From NCBI GenBank assembly GCA_002104905.1, contig MCFE01000245.1, positions 1 to 64,000 of the forward strand: 64,000 bases of DNA, given 5' to 3'. Positions within the stretch are counted from its first letter, which is position 1, and each line of letters begins with the position of its first letter. This DNA comes from Basidiobolus meristosporus CBS 931.73 (lineage: Eukaryota > Basidiobolomycota > Basidiobolomycetes > Basidiobolales > Basidiobolaceae). Position numbers and translations under genes: made by a program. Below are positions 11,816 through 21,711 of the stretch, in pieces. The notes under the pieces are model-generated. The model was not told the origin of the DNA, did not search any database, and saw nothing but the letters and a program-made list of their open reading frames with translations.

Positions 11816-12545
11816 GTTTTAAGCCTGAGACTGGTTGCTAATAAGAGCTACAATAAGACCTATATTGGAATAGCAACTCAAGATTAGAAATGGAAAAGGA
11901 TCTTGCGTACAAAAGAGACCTGAGTAAGATGATGGCAAATACGGAGGGTTGCTGTGCCTGAGGAAGAACACTACGACGTACCTTTTCCAATTAGCTTAAA
12001 CTTTTCGAAGACCTGAGTGAGTGGAGTCTATGCGTATACTGATAAAGCAAATAATTATTTATCAATCCTGCTTACGACAAAGTGTATTCCACCCACCATG
12101 TGATTTGGCAGGATGGGATGAATCCCTGATCCATGAACGATCCCGCACACGATCACCCTTTGCCAGCATAAATGGCTCTGTAACCTCTTGATCTTATAGC
12201 TTGTGCAAACACCCGGCATATTTGCTGACACTTCACATCCAGAATATAAAGCACATCAATGAGGCCGTAACTATTTCATTGAATGCATACTTTTGAAACT
12301 GTATACAAGAGCTTATCTATATGCTCCAGTGCCACATAACACATCCAAGCCACCGCAGAAGTGAAAGGTGACTAGATTCATTCGAAACAATCCAGATTAA
12401 CCCTAACCCTAACCCCTAAACTAAGCAACATTGATTAAGCATTTTCATTAAGGGTACATCCCCCTAAATCGGAATTACAAAGGGAATAGTTGGATGACGA
12501 GGTTCGTAAGACGCACATTGTTGACCTTTCCCAAGACAAATCGAG
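11816..12545. other. Divergent promoter region between GYF gene and capping protein gene
   Basis: About 730 bases between the minus-strand GYF gene and the plus-strand capping protein gene. It contains a telomere-like CCCTAA cluster (listed separately) about 130 bases upstream of the capping protein start codon. No further gene seen. Confidence 0.6.
12399..12420. promoter_or_regulatory. Telobox-like CCCTAA cluster
   Basis: Positions 12399-12420 read as two perfect CCCTAA units followed by a CCCCTAA variant. Teloboxes (AACCCTAA) are known promoter elements in plants and fungi bound by Tbf1/TRF-like Myb proteins; that it works as such here is inference. The location in a promoter and small copy number argue against a real telomere. 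Confidence 0.5.
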
Positions 12546-13722
12546 ATGGTAATTGTTTCCTACCTGCTTTACCGGCCAGTCCAATGATTTGCGGCTAACT
12601 TCCATTCCTACCGCGCTACCATTACGGTCATCTTATTTGTAGGCTGACCAATTGGACTGTGCTTTGGATTTAATGAGAAGATTACCTCCTCAACAAACTG
12701 AGGAGAATCTCGCTGGCTTGATTGATATCGTGCCTCATCTCACCGAGGAGTTACTTCAGAACGTTGACCAGCCACTTAGAATCCAAACCTGCCAACAGAC
12801 AGGAAAAGAGTATTTAGTTTGCGATTACAACCGAGATGGCGATTCCTATAGGTATGTGTTTACTATTTCAATAGTAAGTTGGCTTGATACTCAGACGTTA
12901 ATGGTTTCTGCATTGTGCTCCATCGTTTCAAGATCTCCTTGGTCCAACGAATATGATCCCGCACTTCCAGATGGCAGTGTACCTTCGCCTAGACTTCGTA
13001 AACTTGAAGTCTTTGCCAACGAGGCCTTTGATACATATAGAGAGCTGTAAGAAACCAAAAATCACTCGAGAGTTTACCGCGGCCTCAACTAACGTCTGCG
13101 TGATTCAGCTATTACGAAGGAGGAGTCTCGTCAGTTTATTTCTGGGATTTGGATGATGGATTCGCTGGAGTGATATTGATCAAGAAAAGTGGGTGCATCC
13201 GATACTTGATCTGCTTGTCATTTGATTCTTTACTAACCTGCCATTGCTTACAGTCAATGACTCTACCAAGAAGATGAAGGGCGCCTGGGACTCTATCCAC
13301 GTATTTGAAGCTCAAGAAAGAGGTCGCAACGCACACTACAAGTTGACATCCACTGTTATGCTCTACACTATTACCAGCAATGAAGATGTCGGAAGTATGA
13401 ACTTATCTGGGAGCATGACTAGACAGGTACATTTTAGTCGGCTATGCCTTCTAGTGGGGAGCATGTTTAACGTTGAGTGCTACTTTAGGCTGAACAAGAC
13501 TTCCCAGTTGATGACTTATCGTCTCATGTTGGCAACATTGGACACATGATTGAAGATATGGAATTGAAGATGCGTAACTTGCTGAGCGAAGTGTACTTTG
13601 GGAAAACTAAGGACATCGTCAACGGATTAAGATCAGTCAACTCCTTGCAAGAAAACAACAAACAAGCTCAGATCCAGTCGGAGCTTATCAGCAAGTTGCA
13701 AGGAAGAAAGCTACCCATGTAA
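12546..13722 (+). CDS. CAP2: F-actin-capping protein subunit beta
   Basis: Beta subunit of the heterodimeric capping protein that blocks actin filament barbed ends. The spliced protein begins [19 protein letters not shown] and includes [20 protein letters not shown], the [19 protein letters not shown] region, [11 protein letters not shown] and [19 protein letters not shown], an end-to-end match to CAPZB/Cap2 family sequence. Exon 1 consists of just the ATG (12546-12548): reading on past it meets a stop, and the acceptor before 12643 restores the family N-terminus. Further introns begin at 12852, 13048, 13171 and 13425. The frame closes at 13722. The split between ATG and codon 2 means simple ORF finders start the gene too late. 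Confidence 0.94.
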
Positions 13723-14716
13723 CCAACACTTACACCTATGCAACCATTAAATTTTATTTGGATATCCATAATAGAATTGAGCCATTTAGGCTGTTGGGGG
13801 CTAACTCACTTGGGGCCATTTTAATCGTACATTTAGTCAAAAAAATCCTTCTAATAATATACCAATGGATATGGGCTTTATTATAAAATAAGTCAAGTGG
13901 GTATAAACCTAGTCTTGTCTAATCTCACATGCCATATATTCTTTTATCATGGCAAGATTGTAAATGTTTAGTTTCCACAAATTATTCGTATAGCTTAAGA
14001 CTCTATTTAGCCTATTGCTGAATTATGAAATATTTACTTGAAATTTGGTTTGTAAAATATTGGCCAGTTCTTAGGCTTAGTAAAGGCCTGGAAGTTATCG
14101 AAAATTTCATATTCGTCCGAATGACCCCAAACTTTGCACACTACTTCCCGGAACCTTTCTTATTACATTCTTATCATTGGTTTTACGAAGCTCCCCTAAA
14201 AGTACAAATACCCTATTGGAGCTCAACAAGTAAATATCGTGCGATTCTTGTAGTTCTCCAAGTCACTTCTGATACTCCCTAGAATCCTGCAGCAGACAAT
14301 ACTATATTCTGTTTGTGAATTAGTGCTTGTTCTGGTGATAATTAGCAGTGGATGTAACACCTGCTTGTGAGTACTTGTAGCCTTGGTCTAGTGTATTAGA
14401 GATGGTTATGGGAAGGGGTTTTTAAAGTATATGGATTTTCTAGCCTTTCAATGATTTCACAGGTCTTTGGGCCTAATATTAAGTAGGTTCAAGATGATAG
14501 ATATAGTATGCTTATCATTTTTGATTGATATTACATGGGTTTCTATTGACTACTTATGGAGAGCGGTATTCAAAAAGAATAGAGCCATTTAGGTTGTTGG
14601 ACAATAGGTACCAACTTAGTAAACATCTTTATTTGCATTAATATGTAAAAAGGATGCATTCTTGAGCAGTTCATATTATTCTCAAACCATGCGAAATAGA
14701 TGAATGTACATAGGTT
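13723..14716. other. AT-rich intergenic, no gene
   Basis: About 1 kb of AT-rich sequence between convergent genes. A plus-strand frame at 14025-14282 lacks any family feature. A near-identical 19-base sequence (gagccatttaggYtgttgg) occurs at 13779-13797 and 14582-14600, in direct orientation. Nothing else recognised. Confidence 0.5.
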
Positions 14717-15893
14717 CTATTGCTCACGATGGAAGGTAGACACAGTTGCTTGCCCATTAGGGAAAACCACAATATCAGCAACCTCAACATGCTCTGGACG
14801 TGATGCCACAAACACTATACTCTCAGCAATATCTTCCCCATTGAGGGGAGTTATCCCTTTGTATATCTGGCCAGCACGTTCCTCATCTCCATTGAATCGT
14901 ACCATAAAGATTTCTGTTTTAACCAAACCAGGGGCAACAGAGGTGACCTTCACTTTGGTGCTCATCAGCTCTAGACGCAACGTGCGAGTAAGCGCCTCAA
15001 CTGCATGCTTCGTAGCACAGTACACCCCTCCCCCAGGATACACTTCCCGGCCTGCGTGCAATTCATCAGACAACATCAACTGTAAGGAGGAATCCTTCCA
15101 GACTGTGCTTACCCGAGATTGAGCTGACAATGATGATATGACCTCTGTTCCTTTCCTTCATCCCAGGGAGTATTGCTTGGGTGCAATAGAGTAGGCCCTT
15201 CACATTGGTGTTGAACATGACATCGATGGCATCACTTGCAACCTCTTGAATCGTATCGAGTCCAATGGCAAGACCTGATTGACCCAAATGAATCTATGTT
15301 AATGGCCCATCTAGGTGCCAACGGGTGTGGTTTGAGGGCAACGGGAAAGGGTGGAGGAGGACGGGCCAAGTAGCGAAGCATATGGACTTACCAGCATTGT
15401 TCACAAGAACATCAACGGCTTTGAACGCTTCTGGCAAGGAGTTGACCACTTCGTCGACATTGTTCTTGTCGCTGACATCGAGCTTGGCAATATGGATGTT
15501 GATGTCTGGATACTCCTTGGTGAGTTGCTCCTTCAGTTCACTCAAGCGCTCCACCCTGCGAGCTGTCAAGATCTGTGATCAATAGATATGCATCTCTTCA
15601 GTGACTCTCCTGTCTCTGCCTCTGTGGCTGTGGTTGCAGCTGTGGCGGCTACCAACACCATTCGCCATTTTAATGCACTAATTGTGCAAAGTAAAAAGGA
15701 CATACCAGGTTGGAACCTTCGGCCGCAAACTGCTTGGCACAACTAGCACCGATACCGGCACTAGCGCCAGTACTACAACAAGGTCAACAAACAGTTCCGA
15801 GCATTTAGTATGATATCAGTCAGGCATGGCACTGGCAAGTACTCAGAAAGCAGTTCCTTACATGAACACCGTTTTTTGCTGAAGTCTGCCCAT
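14717..15893 (-). CDS. Short-chain dehydrogenase/reductase, tandem copy A
   Basis: Classical SDR most like yeast YMR226C/bacterial YdfG, NADP-dependent L-allo-threonine/serine dehydrogenases (family knowledge; substrate inferred). Exons 15862-15893, 15706-15772, 15392-15572, 15113-15274 and 14717-15051 total 777 bases, 258 residues. Visible features are TGASAGIG (cofactor), NNAG, the serine region VSSISG and the catalytic Y-C-A-T-K. In this copy the usual N-V-S-S reads I-V-S-S (GHIIIVSSISG), unlike copies B-D, so a conserved structural Asn is missing. Most of the gene, introns included, is almost identical to copy C, but the last about 200 coding bases and half of one intron are not. No peroxisomal C-terminal signal (ends HREQ). 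Confidence 0.9.
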
Positions 15894-16222
15894 CAGGTAC
15901 TACTGGTAGTATACGTGACTATGGGTGGGTTTAAATAGAGAATGGATAAGCGTTTGTCCTCGTCCATGAAGTTACAAATAATGTTGCACTCTACCAACAT
16001 CACTGATTGTTGTAACACCGTGCTCATCCCTTCCATTTATAGAGAACTATCAGTATGACTCTTTCACACCAGCGAAATGATTAATATATACTAGCAGTGT
16101 GGTCAATTATTTATCAGATATACATCAAATGCTAGATTGGGATTCTTGTGATGATTTCAGACAATAAAATGAGAAACGGATTTATTTGGTGTAGACAACG
16201 ATCTGGCTCACTTGTATTAAGC
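15894..16222. other. Intergenic between SDR copies A and B
   Basis: About 330 bases holding the copy A promoter and copy B terminator region. Sequence identity between the upstream regions of copies A and C stops immediately at the start codon. No gene seen. Confidence 0.6.
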
Positions 16223-17359
16223 TTATTGTCTATGAACAGTAGTGGCTGCAGCCTGCCCATTAGGAAAGATCAAAATATCAGAGAGCTCTACATGCTCCGG
16301 TCGGGAAGCAGCAAAGACGATAGTCTCGGCAATGTCATGTCCACTGAGGGGCTTCATTCCTTTGTATACCTGATCGGCGCGTTCTTTGTTGCCACCGAAT
16401 CGCACCACAGAGAATTCAGTTTCCACCATACCTGGTGCGACCGAAGTAACACGGATTCTGGTATTCATCAGTTCAAAACGTAGACTACGGGTAAGTGCTT
16501 CAACTGCGTGCTTGGTAGCACAGTACACACCACCATTTGCGTAAGCTTCTTTACCTATATTATGCACAGTTCGTTAATGGGCTGTGGCGATCCGAGCCTC
16601 CGATCTAGCTCACTCACCGGCGATTGAGCTCATGTTGATGATGTGTCCCTTGTTTTGTTCTTTCATCTTTGGAAGGATGGCCTTGGTGCAATACAGTAAA
16701 CCCTTCACATTAGTATCGAACATTGTATCAATAGCATCCACAGTAACATCTTGAACTGTGTCCAGGCCAATAACAAGTCCTTGCGATAAATTAATGAGTA
16801 TATGATTGTCATCGAAGGAGTATTGTAATATAGCACTTACCGGCGTTGTTCACTAAAACATCGATTGCCTGGAACTCCTTTGGGAGGGAGGAAATCACCG
16901 AGTCGACATTTTCTTTGTCGCGAACATCGAGCTGGGCGATATGGACCCTCGATTGTGGGTGTTCTTCCTGAACTTTCTTCTTTAGCTCAGACAAGCGCTC
17001 ATGTCTACGAGCAGTCAATATCTTGAATATTCCCATATAAGTCTACATGTTTGGACCAGCTTGGCAACAGTGCACGAGAAATAAATACCAAATTTGAACC
17101 CTCAGCAGCAAAAAGTTTAGCACAAGCCTCGCCAATACCTGCACTTGCGCCAGTACTATAATGAAATTGTTTAGTCGTTCCCAGTATTTTTGTGCTTACA
17201 GGGAGGAATGGTGCTGCTTAATTACATGAAAACAGTTTTCCCGTTTAGTCTACCGTTCGAAAAGAGCCTCAGGGTGTTGGCAATGCCTAAAGGCTTCTTC
17301 ACTCCAGGCAGGCCGTAAGCACGGGTCGAGAGTATTTTGGAAGCTTTTGATAAGAGCAT
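16223..17359 (-). CDS. Short-chain dehydrogenase/reductase, tandem copy B, with N-terminal presequence
   Basis: Same SDR type and intron positions as its neighbours: exons 17226-17359, 17089-17155, 16841-17021, 16618-16779 and 16223-16554. Motifs [12 protein letters not shown] and Y-C-A-T-K are present. Where copies A, C and D begin with ATG-GGY-AGA, this copy has AAC-GGT-AGA, so the ancestral start codon is gone. The frame is instead open to an ATG at 17359, adding 34 residues that begin [16 protein letters not shown] and end TLRLFS. This extension has Arg, Lys, Ser and Leu but no acidic residue, which is typical of a mitochondrial targeting sequence. Total about 291 residues. Targeting is a prediction. 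Confidence 0.85.
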
Positions 17360-17607
17360 TTCAACGTCAGGTTGATATTGTGGTGTTCATAGGCTACTTT
17401 GTTATATACGTTATTGTATTTCCATGTTAGCTCACTTGAATGCCGGTGAGCCAATAGTTTCTCATGCCATGGGAAACAACTGTTGACGCAACCGATCCCG
17501 TTGTTAAAATGACTGTAATTAACCATAACGAATCTGGATGAATATGTATATGGAATCGGCAAAGGAATGTGGTTTATTCTCATGGTATGCAGGTTGGAAT
17601 GGTTGAG

Positions 17608-18786
17608 TTATTGCTCACGGTATACACTAGTGGCACCTGCTTGTCCTTTAGGGAAAATGAGAATATCCGCAACCTCAACATGCTCGGGACGTGATGCTGC
17701 GAATACAATGTTCTCCGCGATATCATCCCCATTGAGGGGGGTCATTCCTTTGTAGACTTGGTCTGCACGGTCCTTATCGCCACTGAATCTTACCATAGAA
17801 AACTCTGTTTCAACCAAACCAGGGGCAACAGAGGTGACCTTCACTTTGGTGCTCATCAGCTCTAGACGCAACGTGCGAGTAAGCGCCTCAACTGCATGCT
17901 TCGTAGCACAGTACACCCCTCCCCCAGGATACACTTCCCGGCCTGCGTGCAATTCATCAGACAACATCAACTGTAAGGAGGAATCCGTCCAAACTGTGCT
18001 TACCCGAGATTGAGCTGACATTGATGATATGACCTCTGTTCCTTTCCTTCATCCCAGGGAGTATTGCTTGGGTGCAGTAGAGTAGGCCCTTCACATTGGT
18101 GTTGAACATGACATCGATGGCATCACTTGCAACCTCTTGAATCGTATCGAGTCCAATTACGAGACCTAATTCACCAGGATAAATGTACATTAGTGACCAG
18201 TATGGGAGTCGATGAATGTGATTTGAGGGTGACGGGAAAGGGTGGAGGAGGAGGACGGGCCAAGTAGCGAAGCGTATGGACTTACCAGCATTGTTCACAA
18301 GAACATCAACGGCTTTGAACGCTTCTGGCAAGGAGCTGACCACTTCGTCGACATTGTTCTTGTCACTGACATCGAGCTTGGCAATATGGATGTTGATGTC
18401 TGGATACTCCTTGGTGAGTTGCTCCTTCAGTTCACTCAAGCGCTCCACCCTGCGAGCTGTCAAGATCTGTGATCAATAGATATGCATCTCTTCAGTGACT
18501 CTCCTGTCTCTGCCTCTGTGGCTATGGTTGCAGCTATGGCGGCTACCAACACCATCGCCATTTTAATGCACTAATTGTGCAAAGTAAAAAGGACATACCA
18601 GGTTGGAACCCTCGGCCGCAAACTGCTTGGCACAACTAGCACCGATACCGGCACTAGCGCCAGTACTACAACAAGGTCAACAAACAGTTCCGAGCATTTA
18701 GTATGATATCAGTCAGGCATAGCACTGGCAAGTACTCAGAAAGCAGTTCCTTACATGAACACCGTTTTTTGCTGAAGTCTGCCCAT
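17608..18786 (-). CDS. Short-chain dehydrogenase/reductase, tandem copy C
   Basis: SDR, 258 residues in five exons (18755-18786, 18599-18665, 18286-18466, 18004-18165, 17608-17942; 777 bases). It starts [19 protein letters not shown]. The SDR active site is complete: INVSSISG, then Y-C-A-T-K about 14 residues later. Likely NADP-dependent oxidation of a small hydroxy acid such as L-allo-threonine or serine, by analogy with YMR226C/YdfG. Copy C and copy A share nearly identical exons and introns from the start codon to about 17810, with a diverged patch in the intron at 18166-18285 and a diverged 3' end. Ends TSVYREQ. Confidence 0.92.
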
Positions 18787-19003
18787 TACGAATAATATTT
18801 TAGTCGACCTGACTGTTAAGAAGCTCAAGCTAACTTAGCTCGTCTGGTGTATTTCAAGAAATTGGGGTAGCATTCGCACACCGAAATTACTGACGTAATA
18901 TGCAAGCAAATGGTGAGATTCGATGTATTATGAGAATATTGTGCTGAGCGGGTGATACAATGTTTACGATACTCAAGATATTATGAAATTGCTCTTGGGA
19001 TGT

Positions 19004-20016
19004 TTATTCTTTACGATAAATGTTGGATGCACCTGCTTGACCCTTGGGTACGATCAGTATGTCTGCCACTTCAACATGGTCAGGTCGAGAAGCAGCAAAT
19101 ACAATGCCTTCCGCGATGTCATCGCCGTCAAGTGGAGTGAACCCTTTGTAGACCTGGTCTGCCCTGTCTTTATCACCTTTGAATCTGACCATGGAAAACT
19201 CGGTCTCTACCAGTCCAGGGGCCATACAGGTTACCTTGATTTTGGTGCTCATCAACTCCATACGCAAGGTACGAGTAAGTGCCTCCACAGCAAATTTGGT
19301 AGAGCAATATACACCACCTCCAGCGTAAGCCTCTCTACCTAAAAACAGGAGTTAGCTCCGACTCGAGCAGTATGGTGAATCCGCAGAACGTACCTGAGAT
19401 AGAGCTCACATTGATAATGTGACCAGAGTTGCGTTCTTTCATGCGTGGCAATATGGCCTGGGTACAGTAGAGTAGCCCCTTAACATTCGTGTTATACATT
19501 ACATCAATGTTTTCGGGAGCAACATCTTGAATATGATCGAGCCCAATCACCATGCCTAGTTGAATTGAGTTTAGGGCAAGTAAACCAAGGTGCCCAAGTT
19601 ACCCAGGAAGAGACGTACCCGCGTTGTTGATTAGAACATCAACATCTCTAAAATCCTGGGGCAGTGAAGAGACGACTTCATCAACATTGCTCTTGTCTCT
19701 AACGTCAAGCTTAACGGTATGAATTTTGACTTTGGGATACTTATGAAGTATCATTTCTTTCAACTCATCCAACCGCTCCAAACGACGAGCTGTGAGAACC
19801 TTTGGAGGAACTGAGGATTAACCTAGGTATTGATGAACATAGTGGGCCTACGAAAGTACCAGGTTCGAGCCTTCAGCGGCAAATTGTCGGGCGCACCCAG
19901 CCCCAATACCTGCGCTGGCCCCGGTGCTGCATCAACTCAGATTAATGTGCGGTCAACCACAGGGGAAAGTGACGAGTGACTTACATGAATACGGTTTTTC
20001 CTTCAAGTCTACCCAT
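19004..20016 (-). CDS. Short-chain dehydrogenase/reductase, tandem copy D
   Basis: Fourth and most upstream member of the tandem array, same strand and same four intron positions. Exons 19985-20016, one ending near 19863, 19619-19799, 19394-19555 and 19004-19338. Starts MGRLEGKTVFM/I and has INVSSISG and Y-C-S-T-K (Ala replaced by Ser within YxxxK, which is tolerated in the family). It ends NIYRKE. It is clearly more diverged from A and C than those are from each other. No targeting extension: the ATG at 20016 is directly before the Rossmann strand. Expected cytosolic. Confidence 0.9.
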
Positions 20017-20513
20017 TGAATAAACAATATTAGAATAATTGGATACCAGAACCCTCTAGGTATTCATGGCATATATAGCATTTTCCCAGTCCACCTCCCA
20101 ACTTGCATGTGGGAATATCGATGGAACAGCTGTCTCAGGAGGGGGGGACCAATAAAGGAGTCACGTAATAAGCCATCCACTTTTCAGCTTGATTCCCACA
20201 ACTGTCGCGAGATAACTAGGAGTCATTCTGACGTACGCAATAGCAATCCGTAGAGATACAAATCACACCCGCCCACTTGGCTGATCCATTCCAAAACACC
20301 CACAAACACCGTCATTCAGATTAATTTATTCAGAAGTAATGTTACATCGAGGAAGTCGTGAAACAGATGTTCCTATTAACGAGAGTACTTTGTTACAATG
20401 TGGACATATGGAAAGGTTAAATACTTCTCATAAGCGGTCTCCATGATTCTATGCTCTTGTGATTAACAATACAATAGTTGACAAAAGACTCGGAGATTCT
20501 ATGTAGCAGTCGG
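20017..20513. other. Intergenic, SDR copy D promoter side
   Basis: About 500 bases between copy D and the cytidine deaminase stop. GC-richer near copy D with a G-run at about 20141-20147. No gene recognised. Confidence 0.5.
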
Positions 20514-21287
20514 TTATTGCCGATGTGAGGGCTTGAGCTCTCTAGGGGAATATCGGTGGGGCAGGAGCTCCTCCAAGGAAAGCACTTGAGTGGATCTATC
20601 TCGCTTGACCACATACACGTTTAGGTCTGTTCCCCATTCTGCCATGAACTGTCTGAAATTGGAAGGTCTGGTTGAGAAACCCCCCTCAACGGTATCCGAG
20701 AGAGACGCTTACCTGCAAATACCGCAGGGGAATATGAAGCTTTGAGAATCACTAACGAGGTTAAGGAGATGAGTATCTTTTTTCATGAGAATAATGTATC
20801 CTTCTTTACATCTTACGTGGCAATGGCAATGGCGGTGAATTTCGACTCCCCATCCGTCTTATAGTGAAGGAGATCACCAGTTAGTTGAAAGCTTGCGAAG
20901 GCGGTGAAACGGTTCAATTTACCAAAGCCCTTGAGAATGCGGCTCTTTCTGCGCAAATACCTGCTCCCAAAGAAGCGTTCTCCACATTGCAGCCTAGCAT
21001 AGGTCGAGACAGGTGAGGACGGGTGGCACATAACGACAAGGCGTAACTGCTCACCTTTGTAAAAATTGTTGGTGTCTGTGAGCAGAGCTGCTCCTACTTT
21101 GAAATTGGAATAAGGGACATAGGAGTTTGCTTGAGCTAATGTCACAAAACGTTCAGTACGATTGGCTTCGGAATCTATTTTTATCAAGGCGAAGTTCACC
21201 TTCCAGAGCTAAATCTATTAATTGATTGATCTGATCGGCGCTGATGTCAACAGAAGATGCGGATGACGAGAAGCCAGATATTGACAT
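20514..21287 (-). CDS. CDD1: Cytidine deaminase
   Basis: Zinc-dependent pyrimidine salvage enzyme converting (deoxy)cytidine to (deoxy)uridine. Five introns were inferred by restoring the family sequence. The protein runs MSISGFSSSASSVDISADQ, LIDLALEAQANSYVPYSNF, KVGAALLTD, GCNVENASLGAGICAERAAF, TDGESKFTAIAIATD and FPCGICRQFMAEWG, then a C-terminal tail ending PSHRQ. The zinc ligands C-A-E and P-C-G-x-C are all present, as is the NVEN substrate loop. Length is about 165-170 residues, longer than typical CDD (130-150) by a Ser-rich N-terminus and a short tail. The ATG at 21287 is the first in frame. The gene is complete. Confidence 0.92.
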
Positions 21288-21381
21288 GTGTTGGGGCTCG
21301 TTTATCCTCCGATGTTTTACCTCGGATTGCTTCTCTTCTGCAAAAGAGTCAGGAGATAGATCAAAGCTGGCTTACGCAACA

Positions 21382-21711
21382 TCATACTAACCTTGCTGCT
21401 TCAACAAGTGATCGCGGTGTTGGGGGAAGAGCATATCTCATTAGTAGGCCACCAGCAGGCATGTTTGGCATACCGTACTTTACCTCAGTTGTGAAGGCGC
21501 GTTTGACTTCCTCTGGAGCGTATTGGCATGTGCGGAGATGCGACGCCATCGTTCTGGGGATGCCGAGAATCCCTGGCACTCGGTCGATTCCGAGAGCTTT
21601 GATGCAGTAATTGCAGTGAGCATGATAATGACTTTTATTACATCGTATTCCTCTCCAAAAATGGTCCCATATAGGCTTTCGAGGACGCCCGATCATAGAA
21701 GTCGAAGACAT
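21382..21711 (-). CDS. BED-type zinc finger ORF, possible transposase-derived fragment
   Basis: ATG at 21711, read-through stop at 21382, 109 residues. The sequence GRPRKPIWDHFWRG, then C-N-Y-C and later H-L-R-T-C, is the BED zinc finger pattern (W-x-x-F, Cx2C, Hx3C) common in hAT transposases and in expanded BED families of Glomeromycotina. No transposase catalytic region follows. A possible donor near 21403 and acceptor near 21351 would lengthen the protein into the region just before the cytidine deaminase start. It could be a domesticated DNA-binding protein or a transposon relic. Confidence concerns the domain, not the function. Confidence 0.55.
   Translation of the reverse strand: MSSTSMIGRPRKPIWDHFWRGIRCNKSHYHAHCNYCIKALGIDRVPGILGIPRTMASHLRTCQYAPEEVKRAFTTEVKYGMPNMPAGGLLMRYALPPTPRSLVEAARLV

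Noticed and set aside
12399-12420. Chromosome end or telomere fusion
   Set aside because: Only about three repeat units are present and ordinary genes lie on both sides, so a promoter motif or repair scar is more likely.
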